From contig JBPCKZ010000137.1 in assembly GCA_051003795.1 (NCBI GenBank), positions 1 to 38,424 of the forward strand: a DNA stretch of 38,424 nucleotides, read 5' to 3'. The notes below the pieces were generated by a model. The model did not search any database. It worked only from the letters and a program-made list of their open reading frames with translations, and had not been told where the DNA came from. Made by a program: the position numbers and the translations under genes. Each line of letters opens with the position of its first letter. Position 1 is the stretch's first letter. Below are positions 9,701 to 18,029 of the stretch, piece by piece. This DNA is from JALYXS01 sp051003795. Its GTDB lineage: Bacteria > Acidobacteriota > Terriglobia > Bryobacterales > Bryobacteraceae.

Positions 9701-10165
9701 GTGCGCTCGATAGACCGGCAGGCGGCATCGTCGACGGCCAACGTCACCGTTTCGAAGTATGCGCCGGCCGTCTTCGTAAACGCCAACGGGCCCGCGATCG
9801 TGCATCAGGATGGAAGCGCGGTCACCAAGGACTCGCCCGCCAAGCGCGACGAACACCTGATTCTGTATGCCACCGGATTGGGTCCCACGCACGGCGGCAC
9901 GGTGGTGGCCGGCCAGCCCGCGCCGTCGAACCCGCTGGCTACCACGGACAAAGTGCAGGTATTCTTTGGCGACCCCAAGGTGTCGCAATCGCAAGTTATT
10001 GTCGAGTGGAGCGGGCTCGTCCCGGGCTACATCGGGCTAAACCAGATCAACCTGGTGGTACCGGGCGCGCATACGAAGGGCGACGCGCTGCCGGTGACCA
10101 TTCGCATCGGCGGAGTCAACAGTCCGGTGACCGGCCCCGCCGTGCCCAAAGTCGCGGTGCAGTGA
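6707..10165 (+). CDS. Large secreted beta-propeller protein with Solibacter-type (TIGR03437) C-terminal domain
   Basis: The protein has 1152 residues with a signal peptide (MRFVLSLVAILVMARPLFPA). Residues about 25-400 and 545-890 hold repeated YVTN/SMP-30-like blades (RGRIYLVNSTANRIEVYS; QRLYIANSGLNRVEVFDLRT). A glycine-rich insert (about 418-476) separates the two propeller halves. The last 240 residues, from NNNGVVSQASY onward with GSLISIFGQNLG, YATGLGPTHGG and PGYIGLNQINLVVPG, match the C-terminal domain repeated across Solibacter secreted proteins. This is the best lineage marker in the window. The protein is probably extracellular or outer-surface, binding carbohydrate or protein. Function is unknown. 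Confidence 0.88.
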   Translation: MRFVLSLVAILVMARPLFPATFGTVVTPKGGAAYSDLVLDEPRGRIYLVNSTANRIEVYSIAQRAFLNPIKTDTQPVAAALSRSGKSLYVTAYTSSALDIIDLTAQSLTSRITIPSSPEGVAVGGDDRVLITTIGSTGSQNNTLFVYDPNGPSGNNLTSVALPFPPPTPPALPPVAGRIFLSYRSKLITTKDGAYIIGANGVSTTNRVVFVYEVSSAGVLRSRSVTNLSNVLSVSPDGARFMAGSSLFDTSTLAVLAQENIANSPFAFPSGNANNFNLQQNQGGSVFAPDGSTLYAAFNIAPVQNPPARANVTRLLLNDPENLLIKLGLQLPENLVGRMEITAAGDTIYGISESGFVILPVGTMSQNPIAMPDSQVVFLATDQCGVTAALNTAQDAVNNAGKGRLSVNAQAYTIPNTAVGGLGGNGGAGGTIIFPIPGGGGVIVPIGGGFPGGFGGGGAQGGGAAGGGFGGGGNQGTPAGTTTITPAAGATTPFEQTIPTANGAMLRFQINPTAARSLGTVAPSNFLIQSPEAVNIPANVRVYQNTRDADARGTIMPVAADISAGEGLMNMLGDAVRQRLYIANSGLNRVEVFDLRTKKFMSPIKVGQLPHSMAFGTEGITLYVANTGGESVSVVDLDKGQTVKLVKFPPLPFNSALALVTPADIASSERGPQMVMSDGTLWKIDGDQAVPRTLNPAVFGANVRTVAAGNPSVRTMASTPGGEYVLLVTGAGNAYLYDASVDDYTIGRQILTPPLTGFLGPVTAGPKGQYYVANGTVLNASLTPISSAAPAIGPVAGGTLPGVGGTNATPSARPISAVAAVNQNTYARFSQPIRASATAAVTDAGMVELVDATTGFTTRSSNALEGSPSAVTGNARVAVSGRTLYVDPNGDNAYAVTASGLSVIPLAPVNPKDRPLVNNNGVVSQASYLPAVAPGSLISIFGQNLGQGSTPGTGTLPMVLGGTCVTLNNQPLPLLLNSNGQINAQIPPTLPAGRYSLVVRSIDRQAASSTANVTVSKYAPAVFVNANGPAIVHQDGSAVTKDSPAKRDEHLILYATGLGPTHGGTVVAGQPAPSNPLATTDKVQVFFGDPKVSQSQVIVEWSGLVPGYIGLNQINLVVPGAHTKGDALPVTIRIGGVNSPVTGPAVPKVAVQ

Positions 10166-10302
10166 CCCTGGCGTTACGCGGCCCATCCCATAAACAGCGC
10201 GATAACCGATAACCCGGAAGTTTCACTGGAATACAACCTTTCCCTACGATCCCGGCTTTCCATTTGGCTCTAGGTGTAGGAAAATACAGCCTAGTGAACC
10301 AG

Positions 10303-12675
10303 ATGCGTTATCTCGTGCATTGTATAGCAATTTTTGCCGCTGCCCTTACGCTCGTCTCGTGCAGCAACGATCCGAACGTCGTTAAAGCCAAATATCTCGA
10401 GATCGGAAACAAATATTTCGATCGGGGCAAGCTTAAAGAGGCCTCCATCTACTACCGGAAGGCTCTTGCCAAGGATCCGAAGTACGGGGAAGGCTACTAC
10501 CATTTTTCACTCACGCTGATGAAGCAGGGGCAGTTGAGCAACGCCGTCGGATCCTTGCGGCGCGCCGCGGAACTGCTGCCCCCCGGAACGCCGGACTCGA
10601 ACGACGCCAAATTGCAGCTCGCGCAGATCCTCCTGCTGGCCTCCGACAATCCGAATCTGGCCGGCCGCAATCAGCCGCTGCTGGATGAAGTCGAGCAGCT
10701 CGCCGACGGCCTACTCAAGAAAAGCCTCAACTCGTATGAAGGGCATAAAATCCTGGGCGATCTCACGCTCGCCAAGTCGCTCGATCTGTACCGGCGGAAC
10801 AATCTGCCGGAATCGAGAAAATTGATGGACAACACCATCGCCGAATACCGGAAGGCGCTGCAGCTCAAGCCTGGCGACGTCAACGTGATCATCCCGCTGG
10901 CCCGCACGCTCACGCTATATGGCGAGCCGGCCGAAGCGGAGCGCATGTATAAGACCATCATCGACAAGGACAAGACGTTTATCCCGGCCTACAAGGATCT
11001 CTATCGCCTGTATGCCTCGACAGGCAGGAACGCCGACGCCGAGAGCACGCTGAAAAAAGAGATTGCGAACAATCCGAAAGACTATTCCGGGCTAACCGAC
11101 CTGGCCTCGTTCTACTACGGCACGGGCAACAAGGTCGAGATGACGAAAGTTCTCGATCGCCTGAAGTCCAATGCAAAAGAGTTCCCGCAGGCGTACATGA
11201 CGGCGGCGGATTTTTATTTTCGCAACGGCAACGCCGACGAAGCCATCCGCCAATTGCAGGACGGGATCAAGAACAACCCCGGGCGCAAGCTCGATTACGA
11301 GAAACGCATTGTCGAGGTCGAGATTCGCCAGGGCAAAACGGAACAGGCTTATGAGCGCAATATCGCGATCCTGAAGCAGAATCCCAAAGACATGGAAGCC
11401 CGCGGCATGAAGGCCGCGTTCCTTCTCGACAAGGGCGACATCAACCAAGCCATCGTGGAGCTGCAAGCCGTGGTGACGGCGAACCCGGATAATTTCGTTG
11501 CGCGGTTCAATTTGGGCCGGGCGCACGTGGCCAAGGGCGAGGTGGACCAGGCTCGCCAGCAGTTCGAGAAAGCTGTCGAATTGCGCGGCGATTACCTCCC
11601 CGCGCGCACGGCTCTGGCCCAACTGGCGCTTTCGCGCGGCGATTTCAGCGGCGCCTTGAAAGATGCGCGGGAGATCGAGAATATGAGCAAGAACAATGGG
11701 GCCGCCGAATTAATCGAAGCGTCAGCCCTGTTGCGTTTGCATCGTTACCCCGAATCGCGCGCTATCCTCGAACGGCTGATTGCCGCCAACCCGAAGCAGG
11801 CGGATACGCTGCTCGAAATGGGCGTGCTCAATCTGAACGAGAAGAAGTACAAGGACGCGCTGGAGTCGTTTCGCCGCGCCTGGGAGGCCGATCCGCAGAA
11901 CCTGAAGGGGCTTCTCGGGCAATCGGAAACCCTGGTGTTCATGGGCCGGCAGGATGAGGCGTTGAAGTTGCTTCAATCGGAAGCTCAGAAGCACCCGGAC
12001 AAGCCGGATCTCCGCCGCGAGTTGGCGAACCTCGAGACTCGCGAGGGCAAGTACGACCTGGCTTTGGCCGATTACCAGGCCTTGACCGACAAGTACAAAT
12101 CGTCTCCACGCCAGTATGGCGATCTGCTGTTCAGGATCGGCCTGGCGTACCGGCAGAAAGGCGATCTGCAACAAGCGATCGATTATCTGGAGAAAGCCAA
12201 AGACCAGACGCCGGACAACGGCTTCGTGCTGAACCAGCTCGCCCTGATGCTGGAGGCGGCCGGCAAACACAAGGAAGCCGCCGCGATGTATCGCAAGGTG
12301 ATTCAGAACGATCCGAACAACGCCGAAGCGCTGAATAACCTCGCGTTCCTGCTGGCCGAAACGGGCGGCAATCTGGATGAGGCGCTCACACTCGCCAATC
12401 GCGCGAAGCAGCGTTTGCCCGACGTGTGGGAAATCTCGGATACGATCGGCTGGATTTACATCAAGAAAAATTTGAGCGACAACGCCATCGAGGTTTTACG
12501 CGAGCTCACCACCCGCGTGCCGCAGAATCCGACCTACCACTATCACTACGCCATGGCTTTAATGCAGAAGGGCGATAAGACCCAGGCCATGAAAGAAGCT
12601 GGGTTGGCGCTTGAGAAGAAACCGGCGAAAGAGGAAGAAGGGCGGATTCGGGAACTAATGCAAAAGATGGCTTAA
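10303..12675 (+). CDS. TPR-repeat lipoprotein
   Basis: I start at the ATG at 10303 (790 residues) because it opens a lipoprotein signal peptide ending in the lipobox LVSC, with Cys at about residue 20. Longer in-frame TTG and GTG starts would bury it. The rest is almost entirely tetratricopeptide repeats, about 18-20 units, for example YYRKALAKDPKYGEGYYHFS and ALNNLAFLLAETGGNLDEAL. The architecture resembles PrsT-type TPR lipoproteins associated with exosortase/PEP-CTERM systems, and a PEP-CTERM protein is encoded at 27751-28431. No exosortase or polymer-synthesis genes are adjacent, so the link is an inference. The product is probably a periplasmic scaffold anchored by lipid. Confidence 0.85.
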   Translation: MRYLVHCIAIFAAALTLVSCSNDPNVVKAKYLEIGNKYFDRGKLKEASIYYRKALAKDPKYGEGYYHFSLTLMKQGQLSNAVGSLRRAAELLPPGTPDSNDAKLQLAQILLLASDNPNLAGRNQPLLDEVEQLADGLLKKSLNSYEGHKILGDLTLAKSLDLYRRNNLPESRKLMDNTIAEYRKALQLKPGDVNVIIPLARTLTLYGEPAEAERMYKTIIDKDKTFIPAYKDLYRLYASTGRNADAESTLKKEIANNPKDYSGLTDLASFYYGTGNKVEMTKVLDRLKSNAKEFPQAYMTAADFYFRNGNADEAIRQLQDGIKNNPGRKLDYEKRIVEVEIRQGKTEQAYERNIAILKQNPKDMEARGMKAAFLLDKGDINQAIVELQAVVTANPDNFVARFNLGRAHVAKGEVDQARQQFEKAVELRGDYLPARTALAQLALSRGDFSGALKDAREIENMSKNNGAAELIEASALLRLHRYPESRAILERLIAANPKQADTLLEMGVLNLNEKKYKDALESFRRAWEADPQNLKGLLGQSETLVFMGRQDEALKLLQSEAQKHPDKPDLRRELANLETREGKYDLALADYQALTDKYKSSPRQYGDLLFRIGLAYRQKGDLQQAIDYLEKAKDQTPDNGFVLNQLALMLEAAGKHKEAAAMYRKVIQNDPNNAEALNNLAFLLAETGGNLDEALTLANRAKQRLPDVWEISDTIGWIYIKKNLSDNAIEVLRELTTRVPQNPTYHYHYAMALMQKGDKTQAMKEAGLALEKKPAKEEEGRIRELMQKMA

Positions 12676-12704
12676 GCCCGCATCATGACCCGGAATCGTG
12701 AAGC

Positions 12705-13232
12705 TTAGAAATGGTTTCCGGCGAACTGCGGACCCGTTGCGTATGCCGTGAGCTGGTCGTACCGCATCGAATTCTTGGAGTTATTGCAAACGCGAATTCG
12801 CAAGTCGCTACCGAAAACGCTCACCGTTCCGCCGCCCCCGTCGGAGTAGATGAAGTTGGCCCCGTCGATCAGATCCGAACTGGGTCCAAGGTACGGTGAA
12901 TTCGGCACGCCGAACAACGGGATAATCTGCGTGCCCGAAATGTTCTGGTTTAGCGCAAAAATGTTGATCGCCACCTGATTCGCGCCGGTAAAATCCTGCG
13001 AGCTATCGAAATCCATGCAGGTATTTCCGGCAATCGTGAATCCCTGAGCCACCAATTCACCCGAACTGTAAGCTCCCGTGGCGGCCGCGGCTTGGGTTTG
13101 GTCCGCCTTCCGACTCCGGACCGATTTGGCGGCCGGACGGCTCGCGCTCTGGCCAATCGACGGTTTCGAGTCTTGCGCGAATCCCGTTACCGCCAGTGCG
13201 ACGACTCCGATCAAAGCAAACTGAATTTTCAT
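12705..13232 (-). CDS. Secreted hypothetical protein
   Basis: The ATG at 13232 (175 residues) opens a clear signal peptide, MKIQFALIGVVALAVTGFAQ. It is preceded by a strong AGGAGG ribosome binding site (13239-13244), 6 nt upstream. The mature part has a low-complexity basic segment (about 22-50) and then a small probably beta-rich domain with C73 in NTCMDFDSS and C147 in RVCNNSKN, which could form a disulfide. I do not recognise the family. It converges on the TPR lipoprotein with 29 bp between the stops and diverges from the polysaccharide operon. Confidence 0.75.
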   Translation of the reverse strand: MKIQFALIGVVALAVTGFAQDSKPSIGQSASRPAAKSVRSRKADQTQAAAATGAYSSGELVAQGFTIAGNTCMDFDSSQDFTGANQVAINIFALNQNISGTQIIPLFGVPNSPYLGPSSDLIDGANFIYSDGGGGTVSVFGSDLRIRVCNNSKNSMRYDQLTAYATGPQFAGNHF

Positions 13233-13318
13233 GTCCTTCCTCCTATTCATTCTTTCAGACGAGAGCTTGCGCGGACGAGTTGCACATATTCGATATCATC
13301 GTAGTTGCCTTCCCCCAC

Positions 13319-15481
13319 ATGAAACAGGTACTTCGCAAGGGTTTCAAGGACATCGTCGTGGACGAGGTCCCGGATCCGGTGGTTACGCCGCATCACATTC
13401 TTATCCGGCCTCATTTTTCGCTCATCAGCAGCGGAACGGAGACGGCCAGCATTCATCCGGACGTCCTGAAAGTGGTTGCGGAGAATCCGTCGCACCTTCG
13501 CAAGATCGTCGATATCGCGAAGGTCGAAGGGCCGGTCCAGACGGCCATTGAGCTGAGGGCGAAATTCAGTTCGCTCGCCGTGCTTGGGTATTCGGGAGCC
13601 GGGGTTGTGCTCGAGAAGCACAAGAGCGTGGCGGATTTCGAGATTGGGGACCGCGTGGCCTATGGCGGCGAAGGGACCGGCCACGGAGAAACCGTTCTCG
13701 CCGGACGAAATCTCACGGTTCGCGTCCCCGCTGGCCTGCCATTTGAGCAAGCTACTTTTGCGACGCTGGGCAGCATTGCCATGAATGCCGTGCGAACGGC
13801 GAATATCGGCTTGGGTGAAACGGTGGTCGTGATCGGGTTGGGATTGGTCGGCCAACTCACGGCGCAGCTTGCGCGCTTGCAGGGTGGGGTGGTAATTGGC
13901 GTCGATCTGAAGCCGGACCGCGTCGATCTCGCGAAGCGCATGGGCGTGGATTACGGCGCGGCGGATTCGATTCCCGAGACGGTGCTTTCGCTCACAAACG
14001 GCCGCGGCGCGGATTGCGCGATCGTCGCCGCCGCCGCGAAATCGGCGGCTCCCTGCACGCAAGCGCTGAAGCTTTGCCGCGACCGCGGGCGCATCGTGGT
14101 CGTGGGCGCGGTCGAGATGAGTTTCCCGTGGCTCGACATGTATCTGAAAGAGATTCAGCTGCTCATGTCGCGCGCGTACGGGCCCGGCAGCTATGACCCG
14201 AATTATGAGGTCAAGGGGCAGGATTATCCCGTCAGCTACATCCGCTGGACCGAAAACCGCAACATGGAAGAGTTCTTACGGCTTTGCGCCGCGGGACGCG
14301 TGAACGTGGAGGCGCTGATCAGCCATCGCTTTCCGCTCGATCAGGCGCCCGCCGCTTACGAGACGATCATGAATCCGGCTTCGGGCAGTTTGGCCGTGGT
14401 GTTGCGCTATCCGGAATCGGACCGGCCGGCATCGACACCGGAGGTTCTGCGCCGCAGGATCGACCTTCCCGGGATCGCGCCGGTCTCGAAGGGCAATCTG
14501 AATGTCGCGCTGGTCGGCGCGGCGGGCATTGCGCGCTGGTCCCACATTCCGGTTTTGAAGAAGATCGCCGGCGTGGATCTGCGCGCCGTGTACTCGTCCA
14601 ATGGCGCGCGCGGCAAGACGCATGCGGAGCGCTATGGGGCCGCGTACTGCACTTCCGATTACAACGAAATTTTGAAAGATCCGGACATTGATATTGCGCT
14701 GATCGTCGGACGCAATCAGGGCCATGCGCCGCAGTCGCTCGAAGCGATTCGCGCGGGCAAGCATGTCTTCGTCGAGAAGCCGATGGCGCTGACCGTGGAA
14801 GAATGCCGCGACCTGATTCACGCCGTTGCCGAGACGGGGCGGCACTTGACGGTCGGTTTCAATCGCCGCTTCGCGCCGTTTTATGTGGAGCAGAAGCGGC
14901 GGATCGCGCGCCGCGCGGGGCCCGCGGTCGTCAACTGCCGCGTGAACTCGCCTGGCATTTCGGGGGATTTCTGGATGGCCGATCCGGCCATCGGCGGCGC
15001 GATCCTAGGCGAGGCGGTGCACTTCGTCGATCTGATGTATTGGCTGCTGGAATCGGAACCCGTGCGCGTCTCGGCGTTCAGCCTGCCCACGCGCAAGAAG
15101 GACCCGATCGGGGAGAACAACATTGCGGCGAGCTTTCAATTCGCGGACGGATCGATCGGGAACCTGACCTACTGCACGATCGGTAGCAAAGCCTCGCAAG
15201 GCGAGCGGGTGGAAGTATTCGCGCAGGGCATTGGCGTGACCACGAACGATTTCAAACAGCTCTCGATTCACACGAGCGCGACTTCGAAGAAGTCGAAGTT
15301 CTTTGCGGATAAGGGCTACGACGTGCAGTTGCAAAGCTTCATCCGTTCGATTCGCGAGGGCAAACCGCAAGCCGTGACGGTACGGGACGGCGCGCGAGCC
15401 ACTGTCGCGTGCCTGAAGATGCTGGAGTCGGCAAGAACCGGCGAGCCGTGCGAGATCGACCTGGATTCGCTGCCGGCCTGA
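13319..15481 (+). CDS. Bifunctional zinc-type alcohol dehydrogenase / Gfo-Idh-MocA oxidoreductase
   Basis: The 720-residue fusion starts at MKQVLRKGFKDIVVDEVPDP. The N-terminal half is an MDR alcohol dehydrogenase with a GroES-like fold (GYSGAGVV) and a Rossmann motif VIGLGLVGQLTAQLAR. The second half, from about residue 390, is a Gfo/Idh/MocA NAD(P)-dependent sugar oxidoreductase. It has the dinucleotide motif VALVGAAGIARWSHIPVL and the catalytic-loop lysine in VEKPMALT. Such fusions are typically found in extracellular polysaccharide or LPS clusters beside glycosyltransferases and heparinase-like lyases. Two glycosyltransferase genes follow here, 4 bp away and then overlapping. It likely oxidises or epimerises a nucleotide- or lipid-linked sugar. 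The exact substrate is unknown. Confidence 0.88.
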   Translation: MKQVLRKGFKDIVVDEVPDPVVTPHHILIRPHFSLISSGTETASIHPDVLKVVAENPSHLRKIVDIAKVEGPVQTAIELRAKFSSLAVLGYSGAGVVLEKHKSVADFEIGDRVAYGGEGTGHGETVLAGRNLTVRVPAGLPFEQATFATLGSIAMNAVRTANIGLGETVVVIGLGLVGQLTAQLARLQGGVVIGVDLKPDRVDLAKRMGVDYGAADSIPETVLSLTNGRGADCAIVAAAAKSAAPCTQALKLCRDRGRIVVVGAVEMSFPWLDMYLKEIQLLMSRAYGPGSYDPNYEVKGQDYPVSYIRWTENRNMEEFLRLCAAGRVNVEALISHRFPLDQAPAAYETIMNPASGSLAVVLRYPESDRPASTPEVLRRRIDLPGIAPVSKGNLNVALVGAAGIARWSHIPVLKKIAGVDLRAVYSSNGARGKTHAERYGAAYCTSDYNEILKDPDIDIALIVGRNQGHAPQSLEAIRAGKHVFVEKPMALTVEECRDLIHAVAETGRHLTVGFNRRFAPFYVEQKRRIARRAGPAVVNCRVNSPGISGDFWMADPAIGGAILGEAVHFVDLMYWLLESEPVRVSAFSLPTRKKDPIGENNIAASFQFADGSIGNLTYCTIGSKASQGERVEVFAQGIGVTTNDFKQLSIHTSATSKKSKFFADKGYDVQLQSFIRSIREGKPQAVTVRDGARATVACLKMLESARTGEPCEIDLDSLPA

Positions 15482-15485
15482 CATC

Positions 15486-16562
15486 GTGGCTTCAAACCCG
15501 CGCGGCGTTCTCCAATTCGGCGTGTTTCCTCCGCCGCATGGAGGCGTCCAGAGCAACGTCGTCGCGATACGCGATTACGTTCGCCGGTTCGGAATCCGCT
15601 GCGGCGTCGTCAACCTCACCCGTCACCGGCGCACCGACAACGACGATGTCTTCTACCCAAAAACGCCGTTCGGGGTCGTTAGCCGAATGATAAGTTTTCC
15701 CGCCGGAATCCTGCATTTCCACCTCGGCGGCAACATCATGCCGCGTCTGCTTGGCCTCTACCTTTTGGGGTCGTTGCTGCCCGGCAAAAGCACCGTGCTG
15801 ACGTTCCATTCGGGCGGCTATCCGGACACGCCCGAAGGTCGGGCGGCAACCTCCAGCGGCTTCGCGGCGTTTGTGTTCCGACGGATGGATCGCGTTATCG
15901 CCGTCAATCGGGCGATTGCGGATCTGTTCCAGCGCTTTGGCGTTTCCCCCGAAAAAATCCGCCTGATACCGCCCTACAGCGTGCCCGCGCAACACGCGCC
16001 GACGGAAATACCGCCGCATCTTCAAGACTTCCTGGATAACCACCATCCGCTGTTGCTCACCGTGGGCTTGCTGGAGCCGGAATACGACCTTCCGCTCCAG
16101 ATCGACGTGCTTGGGCGCATTCTCGACCGCTATCCCGCCGCCGGGCTGATCGTCGCGGGAGCCGGAAGCCTGCATTCCCATCTCGAAGCGCTCATCGCAT
16201 CGAAGCCGTACGCTTCGAATATTCTGCTGTATGGCGACATGCCTCATGCGCTCACGCTTCATCTGCTCCGCGCCTGCGGCATCCTCCTGCGCACCACTCT
16301 CTACGACGGGGATTCCGTGGCCGTTCGCGAGGCGCTCCATTTCGGCACTCCGGTGATCGCGTCCGACAACGGAATGCGGCCGGCCGGCGTGTCGCTAATT
16401 CCGAAACAAGATGTGGAAGCTTTGCGGATCGCCATCGAAACGCAACTGCAACGGGGCCGCGAACGTACCGGAGCCATGCCGTCCGGCGAAGAGAATCTTG
16501 AAGCCGTACTTCAGCTGTACGACGAGCTATATCGAGAGCGTTCGTTAACATGGAAGCAATGA
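15486..16562 (+). CDS. Glycosyltransferase family 4 protein
   Basis: The 358-residue GT-B protein starts at a GTG 4 bp after the fusion oxidoreductase. The N-terminal domain begins LQFGVFPPPHGGVQSNV, the acceptor-side glycine loop of GT4 enzymes. A donor-domain core appears later (LLLTVGLLEPEYDLP, LLYGDMPHALTLHLLRAC), with the nucleotide-sugar motif GDSVAVREALHFGTPVIAS in the usual EALxxGxPVIAS position. It should transfer a sugar to a polysaccharide or lipid carrier in the cytoplasm. It overlaps the next glycosyltransferase start. Confidence 0.87.
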   Translation: MASNPRGVLQFGVFPPPHGGVQSNVVAIRDYVRRFGIRCGVVNLTRHRRTDNDDVFYPKTPFGVVSRMISFPAGILHFHLGGNIMPRLLGLYLLGSLLPGKSTVLTFHSGGYPDTPEGRAATSSGFAAFVFRRMDRVIAVNRAIADLFQRFGVSPEKIRLIPPYSVPAQHAPTEIPPHLQDFLDNHHPLLLTVGLLEPEYDLPLQIDVLGRILDRYPAAGLIVAGAGSLHSHLEALIASKPYASNILLYGDMPHALTLHLLRACGILLRTTLYDGDSVAVREALHFGTPVIASDNGMRPAGVSLIPKQDVEALRIAIETQLQRGRERTGAMPSGEENLEAVLQLYDELYRERSLTWKQ

Positions 16563-17452
16563 GCGATCGAGTCTGCGCGGTGGTTGTCACTTACAACCGC
16601 AAAGACCTGCTGCGAGAATGTCTGAAGACCCTGCTGGTTCAGACGAGACCTTTGGACCACATCGTCGTGGTCAACAATGCGAGCACCGACGGCACGCTGG
16701 ATCTTCTCGCGGCCGAGTTCCCGCAACTGGAAGTGCTGGATCTCCCGCAAAATTCGGGCGGCGCGGGCGGATTTCACGCCGGAATGAAATGGGGCCACGA
16801 GCACGGCTTCGATTGGGTTTGGGTGATGGACGACGATATTGAAACCGTTCCCGGCGCGCTCGAAACGATGCTCCAATACAGAGACATCGGCGATCTGATC
16901 CAGACTCGCAAGCGGCAACTCAACGGCATCCTGCAATGGGAAGCCATATGGGACGTTTCCGGCTGCATACCCGTCGCTTACAAAGAGGAAGTCTCATTCC
17001 AAAACGGCCGCGAGTGGATCAGTATCAGTTACGCGAACTTCGAAGGGGCTCTCATTCATCGAAAGGTCATGGACCGCATCGGGTATCCCGACCGGCGTTA
17101 CTTCATGGCCGGCGACGACACGATCTACGGCTTCATCGCGTCCCTGCACGCAAGGGCGATTTACATTAATTATGTCGGCATCGAGAAAAAGGTGAATACC
17201 GGCCAGACGTTTTCGCGCTTGCATTTTTATCTGCAACACCGCAATCGTTTTCTGACTTACCGGCATCTGGAGAGCAACGGCGTTCCCGTGTCGCGCAAGG
17301 CGTTCTGGTTTCATATGGGCCTTACGGTTTACCGGACGACGGCGTTGATCTTGCGAAACCCGAAACAGCGTTCGCGCGCCAACCTTGCCGCCGTGTTTCA
17401 GGGCGTTCGGGACGGCGCGCGCGGCAAGTTCGGGCGGCCGGCATGGCTGTAA
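16550..17452 (+). CDS. Glycosyltransferase family 2 protein (GlfT/rhamnosyltransferase-like)
   Basis: The GT-A protein has about 300 residues. It begins CAVVVTYNRKDLLRECL, then NNASTDGT and the metal-binding WVMDDDIE, which is the DxD motif. A C-terminal helical part follows (NRFLTYRHLES). The combination of NSGGAGGFHAGM and DDD resembles galactofuranosyl- and rhamnosyltransferases of GT2. Two starts are possible: ATG 16550, or ATG 16559, which forms an ATGA overlap with the GT4 stop and so suggests translational coupling. It is the last gene of the three-gene sugar operon. Confidence 0.87.
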   Translation: MEAMSDRVCAVVVTYNRKDLLRECLKTLLVQTRPLDHIVVVNNASTDGTLDLLAAEFPQLEVLDLPQNSGGAGGFHAGMKWGHEHGFDWVWVMDDDIETVPGALETMLQYRDIGDLIQTRKRQLNGILQWEAIWDVSGCIPVAYKEEVSFQNGREWISISYANFEGALIHRKVMDRIGYPDRRYFMAGDDTIYGFIASLHARAIYINYVGIEKKVNTGQTFSRLHFYLQHRNRFLTYRHLESNGVPVSRKAFWFHMGLTVYRTTALILRNPKQRSRANLAAVFQGVRDGARGKFGRPAWL

Positions 17453-17479
17453 CGCGTGTAGATTATAGGAAGGCCGCTC

Positions 17480-18028
17480 ATGAAGACATTCGTTACGCTT
17501 GCTTTTGTTTTAGCGCTAAACGGCGCGGAACCGGCCGTGCCGGCGGCCATGCCCCGGCCGCAATACTCCGCCGGCAATCAACTCCTGCGCCCCACTGGAT
17601 ACCGGGAATGGATCTTCATCGGATCGAGCCTCGGCATGGGTTATCGCGAAGGCACGGGCGATCAAGCTCCCGCGTTCCACAATGTCTACATGCAACCCGA
17701 GGCATATGGGATCTACAAGGCCACGGGAAATTTCCCGGATAAAACCATGATGGTGATGGAGCTGGCCGCGGCCGGCGCGGATGTCTCCATTAACAAGCAG
17801 GGCAAATTTGAAGACCGGTTCCTCGGGATTGAGATGTCGGTCAAGGATGAATCGCGTTTTCCGGAAAAATGGGCTTACTTTAACTTCATCGGAGAAGGCG
17901 GCGCGCAGTTGGCCCAGGCAAAACCCATTGCGAAAGAGGCGTGCTGGTCGTGCCACAACGCGCATGCCGAAGCGGATAACGTATTTGTGCAGTTCTATCC
18001 CGTCCTGAAAGCGGCTCGCAAGCGATAA
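17480..18028 (+). CDS. Cytochrome P460 family protein, exported
   Basis: This is a 182-residue protein with an N-terminal signal peptide (MKTFVTLAFVLALNGAEPAV). The central region is P460-like, with YREWIFIGSSLGMGY and FHNVYMQPEAY. It ends with a heme-binding CWSCH at residues 155-159 followed by NAHAEADNVFVQFYPVLK, the family's C-terminal signature. Characterised cytochromes P460 oxidise hydroxylamine or similar small nitrogen compounds in the periplasm. Here there is no nitrification context, so the substrate is open. An AGGAAGG ribosome binding site lies just upstream. The stop is 1 bp from the lon stop on the other strand. Confidence 0.88.
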   Translation: MKTFVTLAFVLALNGAEPAVPAAMPRPQYSAGNQLLRPTGYREWIFIGSSLGMGYREGTGDQAPAFHNVYMQPEAYGIYKATGNFPDKTMMVMELAAAGADVSINKQGKFEDRFLGIEMSVKDESRFPEKWAYFNFIGEGGAQLAQAKPIAKEACWSCHNAHAEADNVFVQFYPVLKAARKR

Positions 18029-18029
18029 C

